Origin: Coniferiporia sulphurascens
Taxonomy: Eukaryota > Basidiomycota > Agaricomycetes > Hymenochaetales > Hymenochaetaceae
Reading direction: 5' to 3'
NCBI GenBank assembly: GCA_002794785.1
Contig: NBBA01000016.1
Location: forward strand, 744,001-808,000
DNA length: 64,000 nucleotides
The notes under the pieces are model-generated. The model was not told the origin of the DNA. It did not search any database and saw only the letters and a list, made by a program, of their open reading frames with translations. Shown here in pieces: positions 45,684 to 57,702 of the stretch. The position numbers and the translations under genes are program-made. Position 1 is the stretch's first letter; each line of letters begins with the position of its first letter.

Positions 45684-48617
45684 TCATTTGAGACTTCCAG
45701 GGCTTCCGACGTCTGTAGCCGGACGGTCCTCCTTGAAGGTCACTCTGCGTCTGCTCCCGGCCTTGGACGTAAAATTAGACGCGTCGATGCTATGTGCTTC
45801 ATCACCTTCATGCGCGGAAGGATCGAAAGGGGGTCCCGGTTCGTCTTCCTGCGATGCGTTAAGCCTCCTAGAGGCACTCCCTTCTTGCTTCACCCCGTTT
45901 TTGGGGCCGTTGTCCGAAGTTGAAATCATCGGGATTGAACTCGGGCCATAAATAGGGCTTGTAGTAGACGATGTGGCCGCGACAGGCTCTTTCGCCGACT
46001 CCGGGGTCGGATGAGTGTCGAAACTGCGACTGGCTTCCTCACTCGGTCCCTCAGCAGCAAGGGCCGTACTCTGATCGGGATCGGTAGCATCGTGAGTCGG
46101 AGTTCGTGGTACATGGAATGGAGAAGTGCTCTGGGACCTTGTTATGATAGGCATCTGCACTTCCGGCTGCCCAGCATCTCCTTGGGACTCTATGGCATGC
46201 TCCAGTTTGCTTCGCGTAGCCACCTTTTCGTCCGGATCATGTACCCGTTCCATGCTGTTGGGCCCCTGGGTGGTACTGGCCTTGCGACGACGAAGCGTTG
46301 GCCAATCTGGTCTGTGGGTAATGGGCCACGCAACAACGGAGCGCGCAAACATCCATGCATTCTTGATTTTCCTTTTAACCATTCCGTTCGGGCTCGAGCT
46401 CAAGTCAGAACCAGCGTCTCCTGTGGACGACGAGGCTGCGCCACCCCCCAAAAAAATATGACCTCCTCATGCGTGCCCGTTCCCGCTCGAGTTCGCGTTG
46501 AGCGGCGATGACATTCGCCTTGCTCCAGTCATTGCCATACACAAAACGAGCCACGCGATCCCTGTCCTGTTGCGGTACTCTGCGCAGATACCACCATCTA
46601 AGGCAGATTTTCTTACAATAGCTGGTTGTAAAGACTTTCAAAAAGAAGCGACTAATCGAATTTGGGCTGTACAGGCACAGAGGTGCGAAGAGCGCAACGG
46701 CGTGTGCGACGGTGAAGGACGCCGTCAGGGCCGAGGTAATGGTGTGCTGGAGTACGTTGTGGCCCGGGATGTGGTTGCATGCGATTTAGGTCATACCCGA
46801 GTCAGAGCCATCGCGGACCATAAATGGAGGGTCAAAGAAATAGGGAAAAAATCAGCGGATACACTCGTCGACGGAGCAGGGTATACACGCACTTGCGAGG
46901 ATGAGAATGCAAAGAGACATAATCCGGCGGAGAATGCTGCTGACGCGACAACAAGCGAGGCCATCTGTCCATACTCGATCCACAGCTTCACCCAGTTCGG
47001 CAATAATTGGTTCCGTCGTATTCTGTGTACAAAATCAAATGCAGAACGTAAGCTTACCTTTTCACATGGAACGCGCGAAACGGATTAAAAAAGAACAGAC
47101 TTCTGGTACCACATGAGCCCGACAAGACTGTTGAGGCTGGACGCCGTGCTAAACACGAGCGCTACGAACCATAATGTATTGACTACTACTCCGAGTGGCG
47201 CCCGTGCGCTCGTGTTATACGCGTAGGAGAGTTGCAGCGTCGTTGCCGTGACAGCGGAGAAAAACGTTGCGGAGGTCAACATGTTATTGTAGTCTATGCT
47301 CTGAGCCTTCTCCCGCGCTTTCAGGAGTTCAGGGAGTTCTTAGAGAGGAGGAATTGACAAGTTGTGGAGCATTGGACAGTTTTGGATAGACGACTCGACT
47401 CTTTCTCTCACCTGACTCGAAAACTTCTGACAGGCTCTTGGTGATGTTGCCTATGCGTTCTCCGAGACCAAGACATATTGCAGGCATTTCTCGTCTGTGA
47501 TAGTTGGAAGTATCCGACCACCAAGTCTTGAATGTGAATACAGAAGAATTGTTCGGAAGCACATCCGACTCACTCAACTATGTTTTCACGATGTTTCCAC
47601 TATAAAATAGCCAATAAGCGTCAACGAATGGTTAGATCAGAATCCAAATTCTGCACTAACAAAGCAGAAAAGAAGTAGTTCGTGGAGCGGTGCGAGATAC
47701 TTATCTTTAATAAACTCCTCCCCGAGTTTTTTGAATGCTTCGATTAGCATGCCGCTTGCTTCTCTAAATGAGCGAATCGCCTTGCGAATACCCCCGGGTG
47801 TGCCAGTGTCCACTATCATGAGTTTCAGAGAAGCCGGTTTGGTCGTGGACACTCAAAAGAGCCTCAGACTTACCGCAGCAGAAAAGCCAGGCTTTTTGCA
47901 GTTCCACAAGTGCATCCATCAGCTGCGTGCCACCTTCAACAGCATGGATCCTGTTCTCGATCTTCTTGAACTTGTCGATCTGCGGCAGCGAGTTAGGCAT
48001 AATCACGTGAGCTCCCCTTTGGCGACGTACTATACCATACAAGCCCGAGCAAGCCCTAGTAATGCACGTGAGTTTTGTGTTGGCGGGGAGCTCTCCCTAG
48101 GAGCACTTACATGCCTAACTCCCGCTCTGCAGGGATGCGTGTACAGGAGTTAAGCGCGGCGCTCCTCCGGTGCATACAGCTGCAATTACTCACGAGCCTC
48201 GTTGGGCCTCCTTTTTTGGTCTCTGCCGGAATCTAATCCTTCCTGGATTTCGACAAAAGACGATTGGCTCGATGACAGCTGGTGCGGGGGACCCTCCTTT
48301 TCCGGACCTGGTTTTGGCTGCTGAGCCGGTAATTGCGAGGCTATGTGTGACCACAAATAATCAGTGAATGACGAGGACCCGGTAACAGGGCCGTCTCGAC
48401 TTACTATCGTCAAGGGGCTTCCTGGTCTCAGTAACTAGCGCTGGTAGCACGCTATGCAGCATCTCGAGGAACTTCCGCTGCTCCTGAGACAGGCTAAGCC
48501 GTTCGTACTCACTAACACCCACTTTGCGTGTCTGAATATTGAAACGACGAGACGAGCTCAAGGAGGACACTCACCGGGATGCTCTGTTCCACCTTGTGCT
48601 TTTCCTTCTTCACTCAT
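45684..48617 (-). pseudogene. array copy D: membrane protein gene with frameshifted tail exon
   Basis: Starts MSEEGKAQGGTEH-like (minus strand from 48617). The second exon has RLSLSQEQRKFLEMLHSVL, the same allele type as copy C. Further exons: IENRIHAVEGGTQLMDALVE, LIEAFKKLGEEFIKDKYLAP (about 47637-47850), FKTWWSDTSNYHRREMPAIC, the hydrophobic pair at about 47085-47340, and the third segment at about 46875-47000. The last exon starts near 46750 and reads to 46405 in one frame. The tail continues in another frame from 46451 to 45684, so an indel in the C- and A-rich stretch near 46441-46458 breaks it. Ending RRVTFKEDRPATDVGSPGSLK is the class 1 end. The membrane module itself is intact. Confidence 0.65.
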
Positions 48618-48639
48618 AGTGACAATGTAAGCTGATGAG

Positions 48640-49500
48640 GGACTTAGCGAATGGGACTACAGGGAGAGACGCGGGACGTAAGCAAGGAGAGACCGAAAGC
48701 ATCGCCGTTTGGTACACTTCCTTGCAGTTCGAATTCCCACGACACTGCAGGCCTCACTACCAAATGAGCACAGGGCAGGAAACCGCATTGAAACAACGTG
48801 TGCAGCGCGGGGAATCATTTAATTTTTTTCGAAGAGTTAGTATGGGCACGTATATTTCGCTAAGTTTCACGATCGGCGCCTATGTAGATCAAGCCGCAGT
48901 GCCGTTCATTGATCCGGACGATCCTTCCCCACGCTCGGCGCCGGCGGCATGATGTGCTTTCGATGTCCGCGCCGGGCTTTTCTTAGGTTGATTAAGGACT
49001 TCCAGGTCTAGCCCATGCTTGTGTTTTGCCTTTGGTGTCAAAGGGCACGATTCGCGGGTCACCGCACCCATATGAATCAAATTCAACTCACTGGATATTA
49101 AGCCATCCTAGCGATAGCGACTTACTGTATGAGGAACCAATTCGCTCATCATTCTCCTGCGATACTCAAGAGTGAAGTCTCGCTCCAGATCTTTCGCGTA
49201 CATTTGACCCCCGCTTTCTCGAAGACCTTCTTATTAATTCTTACACTGGAAACGTCAGATTCCTTTCGATACGGAATCCACGTAGGTCTTCATGTCGAAA
49301 CCCTGAGAGGAGGGAACTAACGGGCTGAGTTTGTATCATGAAATCCGTGTTATACGGTGTACTTCGTGTTAAATATTACATAGTAACGTCAATCAACAGT
49401 CATCGATTGTCGAAGTCGCGGTACTAAACCAAGCACCACAATATCTGCTTGACATTACTCATAACGTGTTACGCCAGCCCCTCCCTCCACAATCGCACTT
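48640..49500. repeat. inter-unit spacer between copies D and E
   Basis: Second spacer class, like 34895-35850. Contains 'AACAACGTGTGCAGCGCGGGG' near 48795, a 'CTTTCGATACGGAATCCACG' block near 49263 and 'AATCAACAGTCATCGATTGT' near 49393. No gene. Confidence 0.7.
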
Positions 49501-49509
49501 CTAATACAT

Positions 49510-52368
49510 CTAATCGTGATCAGAAGGACGGCCCTCTTGGACGATCCTCTCGTGCCCGCACCCAACCTCGGAAGCATAATTAGACGTGCCGACGTTCATT
49601 TCTTCGGCACCTTCTCGCACAGAAGGATCTGAAGGAGGTCTCAGTTCTTCCTGCAGTTGATTTAACCTCCTAGGAGCGTCCGTTTCTTGCCTGTCAAGAC
49701 CGTTGTTCGAATTTTGAACAGTCAGGCTTGAACTCGGGCCAGGAATAGGATCTGCTGTAGACGATGTGATTGCAATAGGCTTTTCTGTTGACTCCGTGGT
49801 TGTATAGCTGTCAAAACCGTGACTGATTTCCTCATCCAGTCCCTCGGTAGCAAGAGCTAAACATTCTTCGGAATTGGTAACATTGGGAGTCAAAATTCGT
49901 GGCCCTTCGGATGGTGTAATGCCTTGACCATACGTTACGGTGGGCATCTGCATTTCTAGCTCCCCGGAATACTCCCGGGGCCCGTTACCACGCTCCAATT
50001 CGCTCGGCGTAGCCACCTTCGCATCCGCCTCAGGAGTCTGCTCCATGTTGCTCGACTCCTTGGGATCACTGGTCGCGCACCGAAAATGTGCTAACCAATG
50101 TGAACAGCGAGTAATGAGCCACTCAACGATGGAGCGTGCAGATGAGAGTGCAGAGGTCCACGTCTTTTTATTATTATCTTTAACTCCCATAGATGATGTA
50201 GCTGTCAGTGCCTTATCGATCTTGAAGAATCCGTAGACAATATTCACATCGGACCAGGGGGCGTTTAGCGAATGCATCCATTCAACTACATTATCCCTGT
50301 CCTGCCGCTGTACCCCGCGCAAGTACCACCATTCTTCACAATACCTGATCATGAAGGACATTGTGAAGACATCCAAAAAAGGCGACTGAGCCGATTCGGG
50401 CTGTACAGGCACAGAGGTGCGAAGAGCGCGACGGTGTGTGCGACGGTGAAGGACGTCGTCAGGGCTGAGGTGATGATGTGCTGGAGCGCGTCGTGCAAGG
50501 TGTCGCGCGCGATTCAGGACATACCCGGGTCAGATCGATCGCGGGTCATAATGGGATACGTGGGAGACAAAGGAATGCGGCAACGATCAGATTACATTCG
50601 TCGCTAGCTCCCACCAAACGGAGCAGGATGGACACGCACTTGCGAAGATGAAAATGCAAACAGACATAACCCTGCAGAGAATGCCGCAGATGCTACGGCA
50701 AGCGAGATCGTCGGTCCATACTCGATCCACAGCTTCACCCAGTCTGGTAATAACTGGTCCTGTCGTATCCTGTGCACATAAGCAAATGCAGAACGTCAAC
50801 TTCCCTTTTTACATGGAACGCACGAAACGAATTTAAAAAAAACTGACTTCTGGTACCACGTGAGCCCGACAAGACCGTTGAGGCTGGATGCAGTGCTAAA
50901 CACGAGCGCTACGAACCACAATGTATTGACTGCTACTCCGAGTGACGCCCGTGTGCTTGCGTTATAGGCATAGGAAAGCTGGAGCGTCGTTGCGGTGACT
51001 GCGGAGAAGAACGTCGCAGCGGTCAACATATTGTTGTAATCTATGCTTAGAGCCTTCCCTCGCTCTTTCAGAAATTCAGGGAGTTCTTAGAGTCGAGGAA
51101 TTGGTAAGTTGGGGAGCATTAGGTAGTTTCAGACAGACGGTTGGTCTCTTTCTCTCACCTGACTCGACAACTTCCGACAGGCCCTTGGTGACGTTGTCTA
51201 TGTGTTTTCCGAGATTGAGACATAATGTAGGTATTTCCTCGTCTCCCCTCCAATCATCAAATTACTGCATGTGAATACAGAAGGATCGTTGGAAGATATG
51301 TCCAACTCACTCGTCAAAGCTTTCACGAGGTTCCCACTATAAAACAGTCAATAAGCGTCAATGAATGATTGGATCAGAATGTGAATTCTGACACTAACGA
51401 AGCAAAAAGTATATAGTTCGCGGAGCGGTGCGAGGTGCTTATCTTTAGCCAAACCCTCCCCGAGGTTTCTGAATGCTTCAATTAGCATGGCGCTTGCTTT
51501 TATAAATGGGTGAATTATCGTGCGAATATCCTCGAGTGTGTTCACTATTCCGAGTTTCGGAGAAGCTTGAGTGGTCATGGACACTCGAAAGGGCCTTAGA
51601 CTTACTTTTGTGAACGCGACGCAGGGCTGTTTTTTGTAGGTTTATAAGCGCATCCATCAACTGCTTGCCACCTTCAACAGCGCGGATCCTCTTCTCAATC
51701 TTTCTGAACTCGCGGATCTGCAGTAGCGAGCTTAGGTATCATCACGTGAGCACCCATTTGGTGACGTACTATAGCACGCAAGTCGTCGGAAGCCCTGGGA
51801 ATGCGCATGAGCTTTGTGTTGGCGAAGGGCCCTCTCTAGGGGTACTTACGCATATAACTCCTCTGCAGGGATACGTGTACAGAAGTTAAGCGCCACGCTG
51901 TTTGGGTACATACATTGGCAACAGTTATAAACAGAATACTTACGAGCCGCCCAACGCCGTGCAATTTGGTCTCCGTCGGAATTAAGTTCTTCCTGACTTT
52001 CTTCAAAAGACAATTGGCTCGATGACAACTGATGTGACGATCCCTTCTTTTCTGGACCTGGTGCAAGTTCATGAGCTGGTAATGATGAAGCTAAATGTGG
52101 ACGCAAGTGATCAGTAATCGGCAAGGACCCGACAAGCCAGGTAAGGCTGCCTTGACTTACGACTACCATTGGGCATGTTGAGCCCGCTGACCAGCTTGGG
52201 AAGTACTCTACAAAGCATCTTGAGGAAGTCTTCCTCCTCCATCGTTAGATCAAGTGTTTCGTGACCACTAACATCTACTTTGTTTGTATAAATTTCGGGA
52301 GAACGAGATCAAGGTAAACGCTCACTGGGCTGCTCTGTTCCACGTCGTGCTTTTCCTTCTTCACTCAT
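49510..52368 (-). pseudogene. array copy E: membrane protein gene, frameshift at start of tail
   Basis: Starts MSEEGKARRGTEQP. The second exon has EEEDFLKMLCRVLPKLVSGL; the third GPEKKGSSHQLSSSQLSFEE, which is exonic here. LIEAFRNLGEGLAKDKHLAP lies at 51348-51584, the hydrophobic pair at about 50845-51090 and the third segment at about 50640-50780. The last exon begins near 50480 and reads through FAPLCLYSPN, then an indel in the A/T run near 50380-50387 shifts it to a stop. The rest of the tail is open in the other frame from 50412 to 49510 (CEEWWYLRGVQRQDRDNVV, class 2 ending GHERIVQEGRPSDHD). The most diverged of the seven copies in the tail and around the FKTWW segment. Confidence 0.62.
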
Positions 52369-52559
52369 GGCGGCGGTGTATGCTGACGAAGAGCCTGACC
52401 AGAAGTAGAGCTACGGATAGAAATGCGTCGGCCGTGGGGCGTAGGGATAGGAAGAAAAAAGAAAGCAAAGAGAGACCGAAAGCATCTCCGTTTAGTACCG
52501 CGGACGGGTGGCTCAGCTTCTCGCGTAGTTTGCTTCACGTAGCGATAATCGGAGCTTAA

Positions 52560-53380
52560 ATTGCACAGTACCATATAAGGAAGTTTCGTTACAAGCAAGT
52601 CAAGGGGCCACGGGCACTGGCAAAATAAATTGACTGCATATATTCTTACCTATAAATGGAAGTTCATTTTATAAATGCAATACCCAAATTTGTAATCAAT
52701 GTTTTACATATTAGTATCATCACCAAAAAAATAATTCTTGTTAGGGTTTGTTAGGTAATAAAGCTTGAAGATGATTAGTGATGTAGTTACTGTTCTCGGA
52801 CAGCATATATAGTCCGAGAAATATTTCTTTGCACCTCAGTCCTGCTTCTTTTTCGGTGGACTGAGTACATTTTCATCATTTCATTCATCATGGAATAAGT
52901 ATAGGGACATTGGAAGTGTTTCGGTGGTGCTATTATAAGCGTGTTAGCAGATCTGTGGCTGATCTGTCATGGTAGAGATTCATTGAATATTGACTGTGGC
53001 TCTGTCTCAGGCTTAGATCTGTTTTTGGCTATCTCGTACCTTAGTTTGTTCGTGTCCCGTGTCTGACAGTCAAGGGGAAGTCAAAAGCAATAAAGCAGCA
53101 CAAGTTGTGTCTTCAACTTGTTGAAGCAGGAATAACAGCACCTGAGTGAGTGGAATGTGTCATCACTCAGGGATTTACGCCCCTTAAATGTTACTTCCTC
53201 GATGTGTCCCATTTACCCTGTTCTACAAGCTCCTCTGAGTCTTTGAAGAACCTCGGCTTGATCCTGTTCATGACACAGCATTGCATGAAAGGGACATTCT
53301 TCAGTTTTGAGAGCCTCATGTAGGTCCATCCTATGTCCCTGTGCACTCACACTCCAACACACATTTGCGCAAGGAAACCG
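52560..53380. other. unique insertion in the E-F spacer, possible solo-LTR or retroelement fragment
   Basis: About 0.8 kb absent from all other spacers. On its right the unit-type sequence 'ACCGAAAGCATCGCCGTTTGGTACCC' resumes, duplicating the piece at about 52477 ('ACCGAAAGCATCTCCGTTTAG'). Inside are TGTTAGGG near 52739, a TATATAGTCC promoter-like word and CTGACA near 53063, as in an LTR. GTCAAGGGG occurs at about 52599 and 53069. No coding domain is recognised. Identity is uncertain. Confidence 0.35.
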
Positions 53381-53389
53381 AAAGCATCG

Positions 53390-54180
53390 CCGTTTGGTAC
53401 CCTTCGACATGCCGCTCGTGTGTGGCACTTCTCTGCAGTTCGAGTTCCCACAACAGTGCAGACCCCATTATTAGGTGAGCACAGGGCTAGAAACCGCATT
53501 GAAACAATATGTGCAGCACGAAGAAGGATTTAAATCGAAGAGTTAGTATGGGCGCGTAAGTCACCACGATCGGCGCCTATGTAGATCAAGCCGCAGTGCC
53601 GTTCATTGATCCGGACGATCCTTCCCCACGCTCGGCGCCGGCGGCATAGATGTGCTTTTTTTGTCCGCGCCAGGCTTTTTCAAGGTTGATTAAGGGCTTC
53701 CAGGTCTAGCCCAGGCTCGTGTTTTGCCTTTGGTGTCAAAGGGCACGAGTCGCGAGTCACCGCACCTGTATGAATCAAAATCAGCTCACTGGATATTAAG
53801 CCATCCCAGCGATGGTGACTTACATAAAACCAATCCGATCATCACACTACTGCGATACTACAAGAGTGAAGTCTCACTCTAGATCTTTTCGCGTACATTT
53901 GACCCCCACTTTTTTGGATATACTACACTGGAAACGTCAGAGTCCTTTTCGATACGGCGTCCAAGTAGGTCCTCATGTCGAAACCCTAAGAGGAGGGAAC
54001 TAACGGGCTGAGTTTGTATCGTGAAATCCGTTTTACGGTGTGCTTTGTATTAAATATTACATAGTAACGTTAATCAACAGTCAGCGATTGTCAAAATCGC
54101 GTTACTAAATCAACCACCATAACATCCGCCAGACATTGCTATAACGTGTTACGCCGGTCCCTCCCTCAACAATTGCGCTT
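53390..54180. repeat. inter-unit spacer between copies E and F
   Basis: Second spacer class. Near-identical over long stretches to 48880-49060 (for example 'GTAGATCAAGCCGCAGTGCC') and carrying 'GATACGGCGTCCAAGTAGGTC' near 53950 and 'AATCAACAGTCAGCGATTGT' near 54073. No gene. Confidence 0.7.
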
Positions 54181-57145
54181 CTAATCCATCAAATCCTGAT
54201 CAGAAGGATGGCCTTCTTGGACGATTCCCTCGTGTCCGTGCCCAACTCCGGAAGCAGAATTAGACTTGCCGACATTGTTTTCTTCAGCACCTTCTAGCAC
54301 AGGAGAATCTGAGGGAGGCTTTGGTACATTTTCCTGTAGTTGATTTTGCCTCCCAGGAGCCTTCGTTTCTTGCCTTTCGACGTCCTCGAGATCGATGTCC
54401 GGATTTTGAACCTTAAGGAGTGAGCTCCCATCATAAATGGAGTTTGTAGTAGACGATGTGGCCGCGATAGGCTCTTTCGCCGACTCCAGGGCTGGATGAA
54501 TGTCAAAACTACGACAGTCTTTCTCATCCAGTCCCTCGGCAGCAAGGGCCACACTCCTATCGGGATCGGTAGTATCGAGAAGTGGAGTTCGTGGCCCCTG
54601 GAATGGCGCGGTATACTGGGACCCTGTTGCGATGTACTTCAGCACTTCCGGCTCCCCAGTATCTCCTTGGGACTCTATGTCACGCTCCAGTTTGTTTCGC
54701 GTAGCCACCTTTTCGTCCGGATTCTGTACTTGTTCCATGTTGTTGGGCTCCTGGGTGGCACCGGCTTCGCGCCGACGAAGCGTCAGCCAATCCGGCTGGC
54801 GGGTAATGGGCCACGCAAAGACGGAGCGCACAAACATCCATGCCTTTTTTATTTTCCTTTTAATCACTCCGATCAGCCTCGATCTCGGGTCCGGGATAGC
54901 ATATCCTGTAGACGAAGGGACTGCGTTAGGCACTGTCTCTGATTCCAACTTCATTTCGTGTGCCCGTTCCTCCTCGAGCTCGCGCAAAGCGGCGATGACA
55001 TTCGTTTTGGTCCAGTAGATGTAGCGCATAAGTTCTTCCAAACGATCCTTGTCCTGTCGCGGTAGTCCGTGCAGATATCAGCATCTGAGACAAAATTCCC
55101 TAAAGAGGAAGAAGGGAATAGTAAAGGCTTTCAAAAGGAAGCGACTAATCGAATTTGGGCTGTACAGGCACAGGGGCGCGAAGAGCGCGACGGCATGTAG
55201 GACGGTGAAGATCGCTGTCAGGGCCGAGGTGATAATGTGCTAGAGCGCATTGCGCAATGTGTCGCGTGTAATATATGTAAACCGTACCCGGGTCAGAGAG
55301 ATCGCGGACCATAATGGAATACATGGAGGACAAAGAAGCGGGGCAACAATCAGAAACTATATTCATCGTCAACGGAGCAAAATGGGACACGTACTTGCGA
55401 GGATGAGAATGCAAAGAGACATAATCCGGTGGAGAATGCCGCAGATGCCACGGCAAGCGAGATAGTCGGTCCATACTCGATCCACAGCTTCACCCAGTCC
55501 GGCAATAACTGGTTCCGTCGTATCCTGTGCACATAAACAAATTCAGAATGTCAGCTTCCCTTTTCACATGGAACGCGCGAAACGGATCAAAAAAGAACTG
55601 ACTTCTGGTACCACATGAGCCCGACTAGACTGTTGAGGCTGGACGCTGTGCTAAACACGAGCGCTACGAACCATAATGTATTGACTGCTACTCCGAGTGA
55701 TGCGCGTGAGCTCGCGTTATAAGCATATGAGAGCTGCAATGTCGTCGCGGTGACAGCGGAGAAGAATGTTGCGGCTGTCAACATATTATTGTAATCTATG
55801 CTTAGAGAATTCCCTCGCGCTTTCAGAGATTCGGGGAGTTCTTAGAGAAGAGGAAGTGGCACGTTGTGGAGCATTAGCTAATTTTATACAATCTGCCGGA
55901 CTCTTTCTTTCACCTGACTCGAAAACTTCCGACAGGCCCTTGGTGACGTTGTCTACGTGGTCTTTGAGATCTAAACAGAATTTAAGTAGTTCTCGTCTGT
56001 GATAATTGGAATTATCCGACCACCAAGTCTTGAATGTGAATACGGAAGGATCGTTTGGACGCATATCCAACTCACTCATCTAACCCCTTTTGACGTTTCC
56101 ACTATAAAACAGCCAATAAGCGTCAATGAATGGTTAGATCAGAATCTGAGTTCTGCACTAACGAAGCAAAAACTAAATAGTCCGCGGAGCGGTGCGAGGT
56201 ACTTATCTCTGATAAAACTCTCCCCGATGTTTTTGAATGCTTTGATTAGCATGTTGCTTGCTCCTTCAAATAAGGAAAGCACCCTTATGACATCGTTGGG
56301 TATGATCCCTATCATGGGTTTCAGAGAAGCCGGTGTGGTCATGGACACTCAAAAGAGCTCAGACTTACGCCAGCTGATAATCCCGGCTGTTCGTTCTAGC
56401 GGCACAAACGCATTCATCAACTGCGCGCCACCTTCAACAGCGCGGATCCTCTTCTCGATCTCCTTGAACTTCCTGATCTGCGGTAGCGAGCTTAGACATC
56501 ATCACGTGAGCACCCCTTTGGTGACGTACTATATTACGCAAGCCCCGGCAAGCCCTGGAAACGCACGTGAGGTTTGTGTTGGCGAGGAGCCCTCTCTAGG
56601 GGCACTTACCTATTTAACTCCAACTCTGCAGGGATGCGTGTACAGAAGCTAAGCGCAGCGCTCCTCGGGTGCATACAGTTGCAACGATCACAAACAGATT
56701 ACTCACCAGCCTTTTCAAGCTGCTTTTTTTGGTCTCCATCGGGATCAACTCCATCCTGGATTTCTGCGAAAGACGGTTAACTCTATGACAACTGACGTGA
56801 GTTATAGCGAACCTTTCTTGTCTGGACCTGGTGCTGGCTCCTGAGCCGGTAATGGTGAGGCTAAGTATGGCCCCAAGTAATCAGTAATCAGCAAGTTCCT
56901 GTCGAGAGACTGCCAGGGCTGCTTCAACTCACGACCACCAGTGGACATCTCGAGCCCGCTGACCAGCTTGGGAAGCACACGATACAGTGTCCTGAGGAAG
57001 TTTTGCTCTTCATCCGTCAATTCGGGTTGTTTGCGCGCGCTAACATCCACTTTGCGTGTCTGAATATTGGGGCGACGAGACGAGTTCAAGGAGAATAGTC
57101 ACCGGGCTGCTCTGTTGTACCTCGCGCTTTTCCTTTTTTACTCAT
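54181..57145 (-). pseudogene. array copy F: membrane protein gene with premature stop
   Basis: Starts MSKKGKARGTTEQP, then KQPELTDEEQNFLRTLYRVL. LIKAFKNIGESFIRDKYLAP at 56139-56348; FKTWWSDNSNYHRRELLKFC at about 55950-56079. Hydrophobic pair at about 55590-55845; third segment about 55395-55530. In the last exon a TGA at 55078-55080 (minus strand) replaces the TGG seen in copy G (LRCWYLHG), about 60 codons in. The rest of the tail is open from 55041 to 54181 and nearly identical to copy G, ending HPSDQDLMD. Copies F and G are the most similar pair in tail and flank, so they arose by a recent duplication. A 49-bp candidate intron lies at 56764-56812. Confidence 0.68.
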
Positions 57146-57149
57146 AGTG

Positions 57150-57700
57150 ACGTTTTATGCTGGCGGAGAGCCTGACCAGACAAAGCTAGCAGATCTACGG
57201 AGAGAAAGGCGTGGTTCGTGGGGCGTAGGGGCAGAAAGAAAGCAAGAAGGCCGAAAGCATCGCCGTTTAGTACCCTTCGACATGCTGCTCGTGCGTGGCA
57301 CTTCCCTGCAGACCTCACTACCAAATTAACACAGGCCTAGGGCTGTAAACCGCATTGAAACAACGTGTGCAGCGCGGGGAAGCATTTAAATTTTTTCGAA
57401 GGGTTAGTATGGGCGCGTATGTCGCCAAAGTTGAGTTTTCACGATCGGCGCCTACGCAGATCAAGCCGCAGTGCCACCCGTCGATCCGGTTGATTGCCGA
57501 TATCTACCGAAAAGCCTTCCCCACGCTCGGCACCGGGGTGAGTTTGTATCATGAAATCCGTATTTTACGGCGTGCTTCGTATTAATTATTACATAGTAAC
57601 GTCAATCAACAGTCCGCGGTCGTCAAAATCGCGGAACTAAATCAAGTACCACAATATCCGCCATAACGTGTTACACCGGTCCCTCCCTCAACAATTGCGC
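57150..57700. repeat. inter-unit spacer between copies F and G (shortest)
   Basis: Second spacer class with an internal deletion: the middle part with the 'GATACGGCGTCCACG' block is missing, joining 'CTCGGCACCGG' directly to 'GTGAGTTTGTATCATGAAATC' near 57537. This accounts for the short 3447-bp unit. Confidence 0.65.
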
Positions 57701-57702
57701 TT

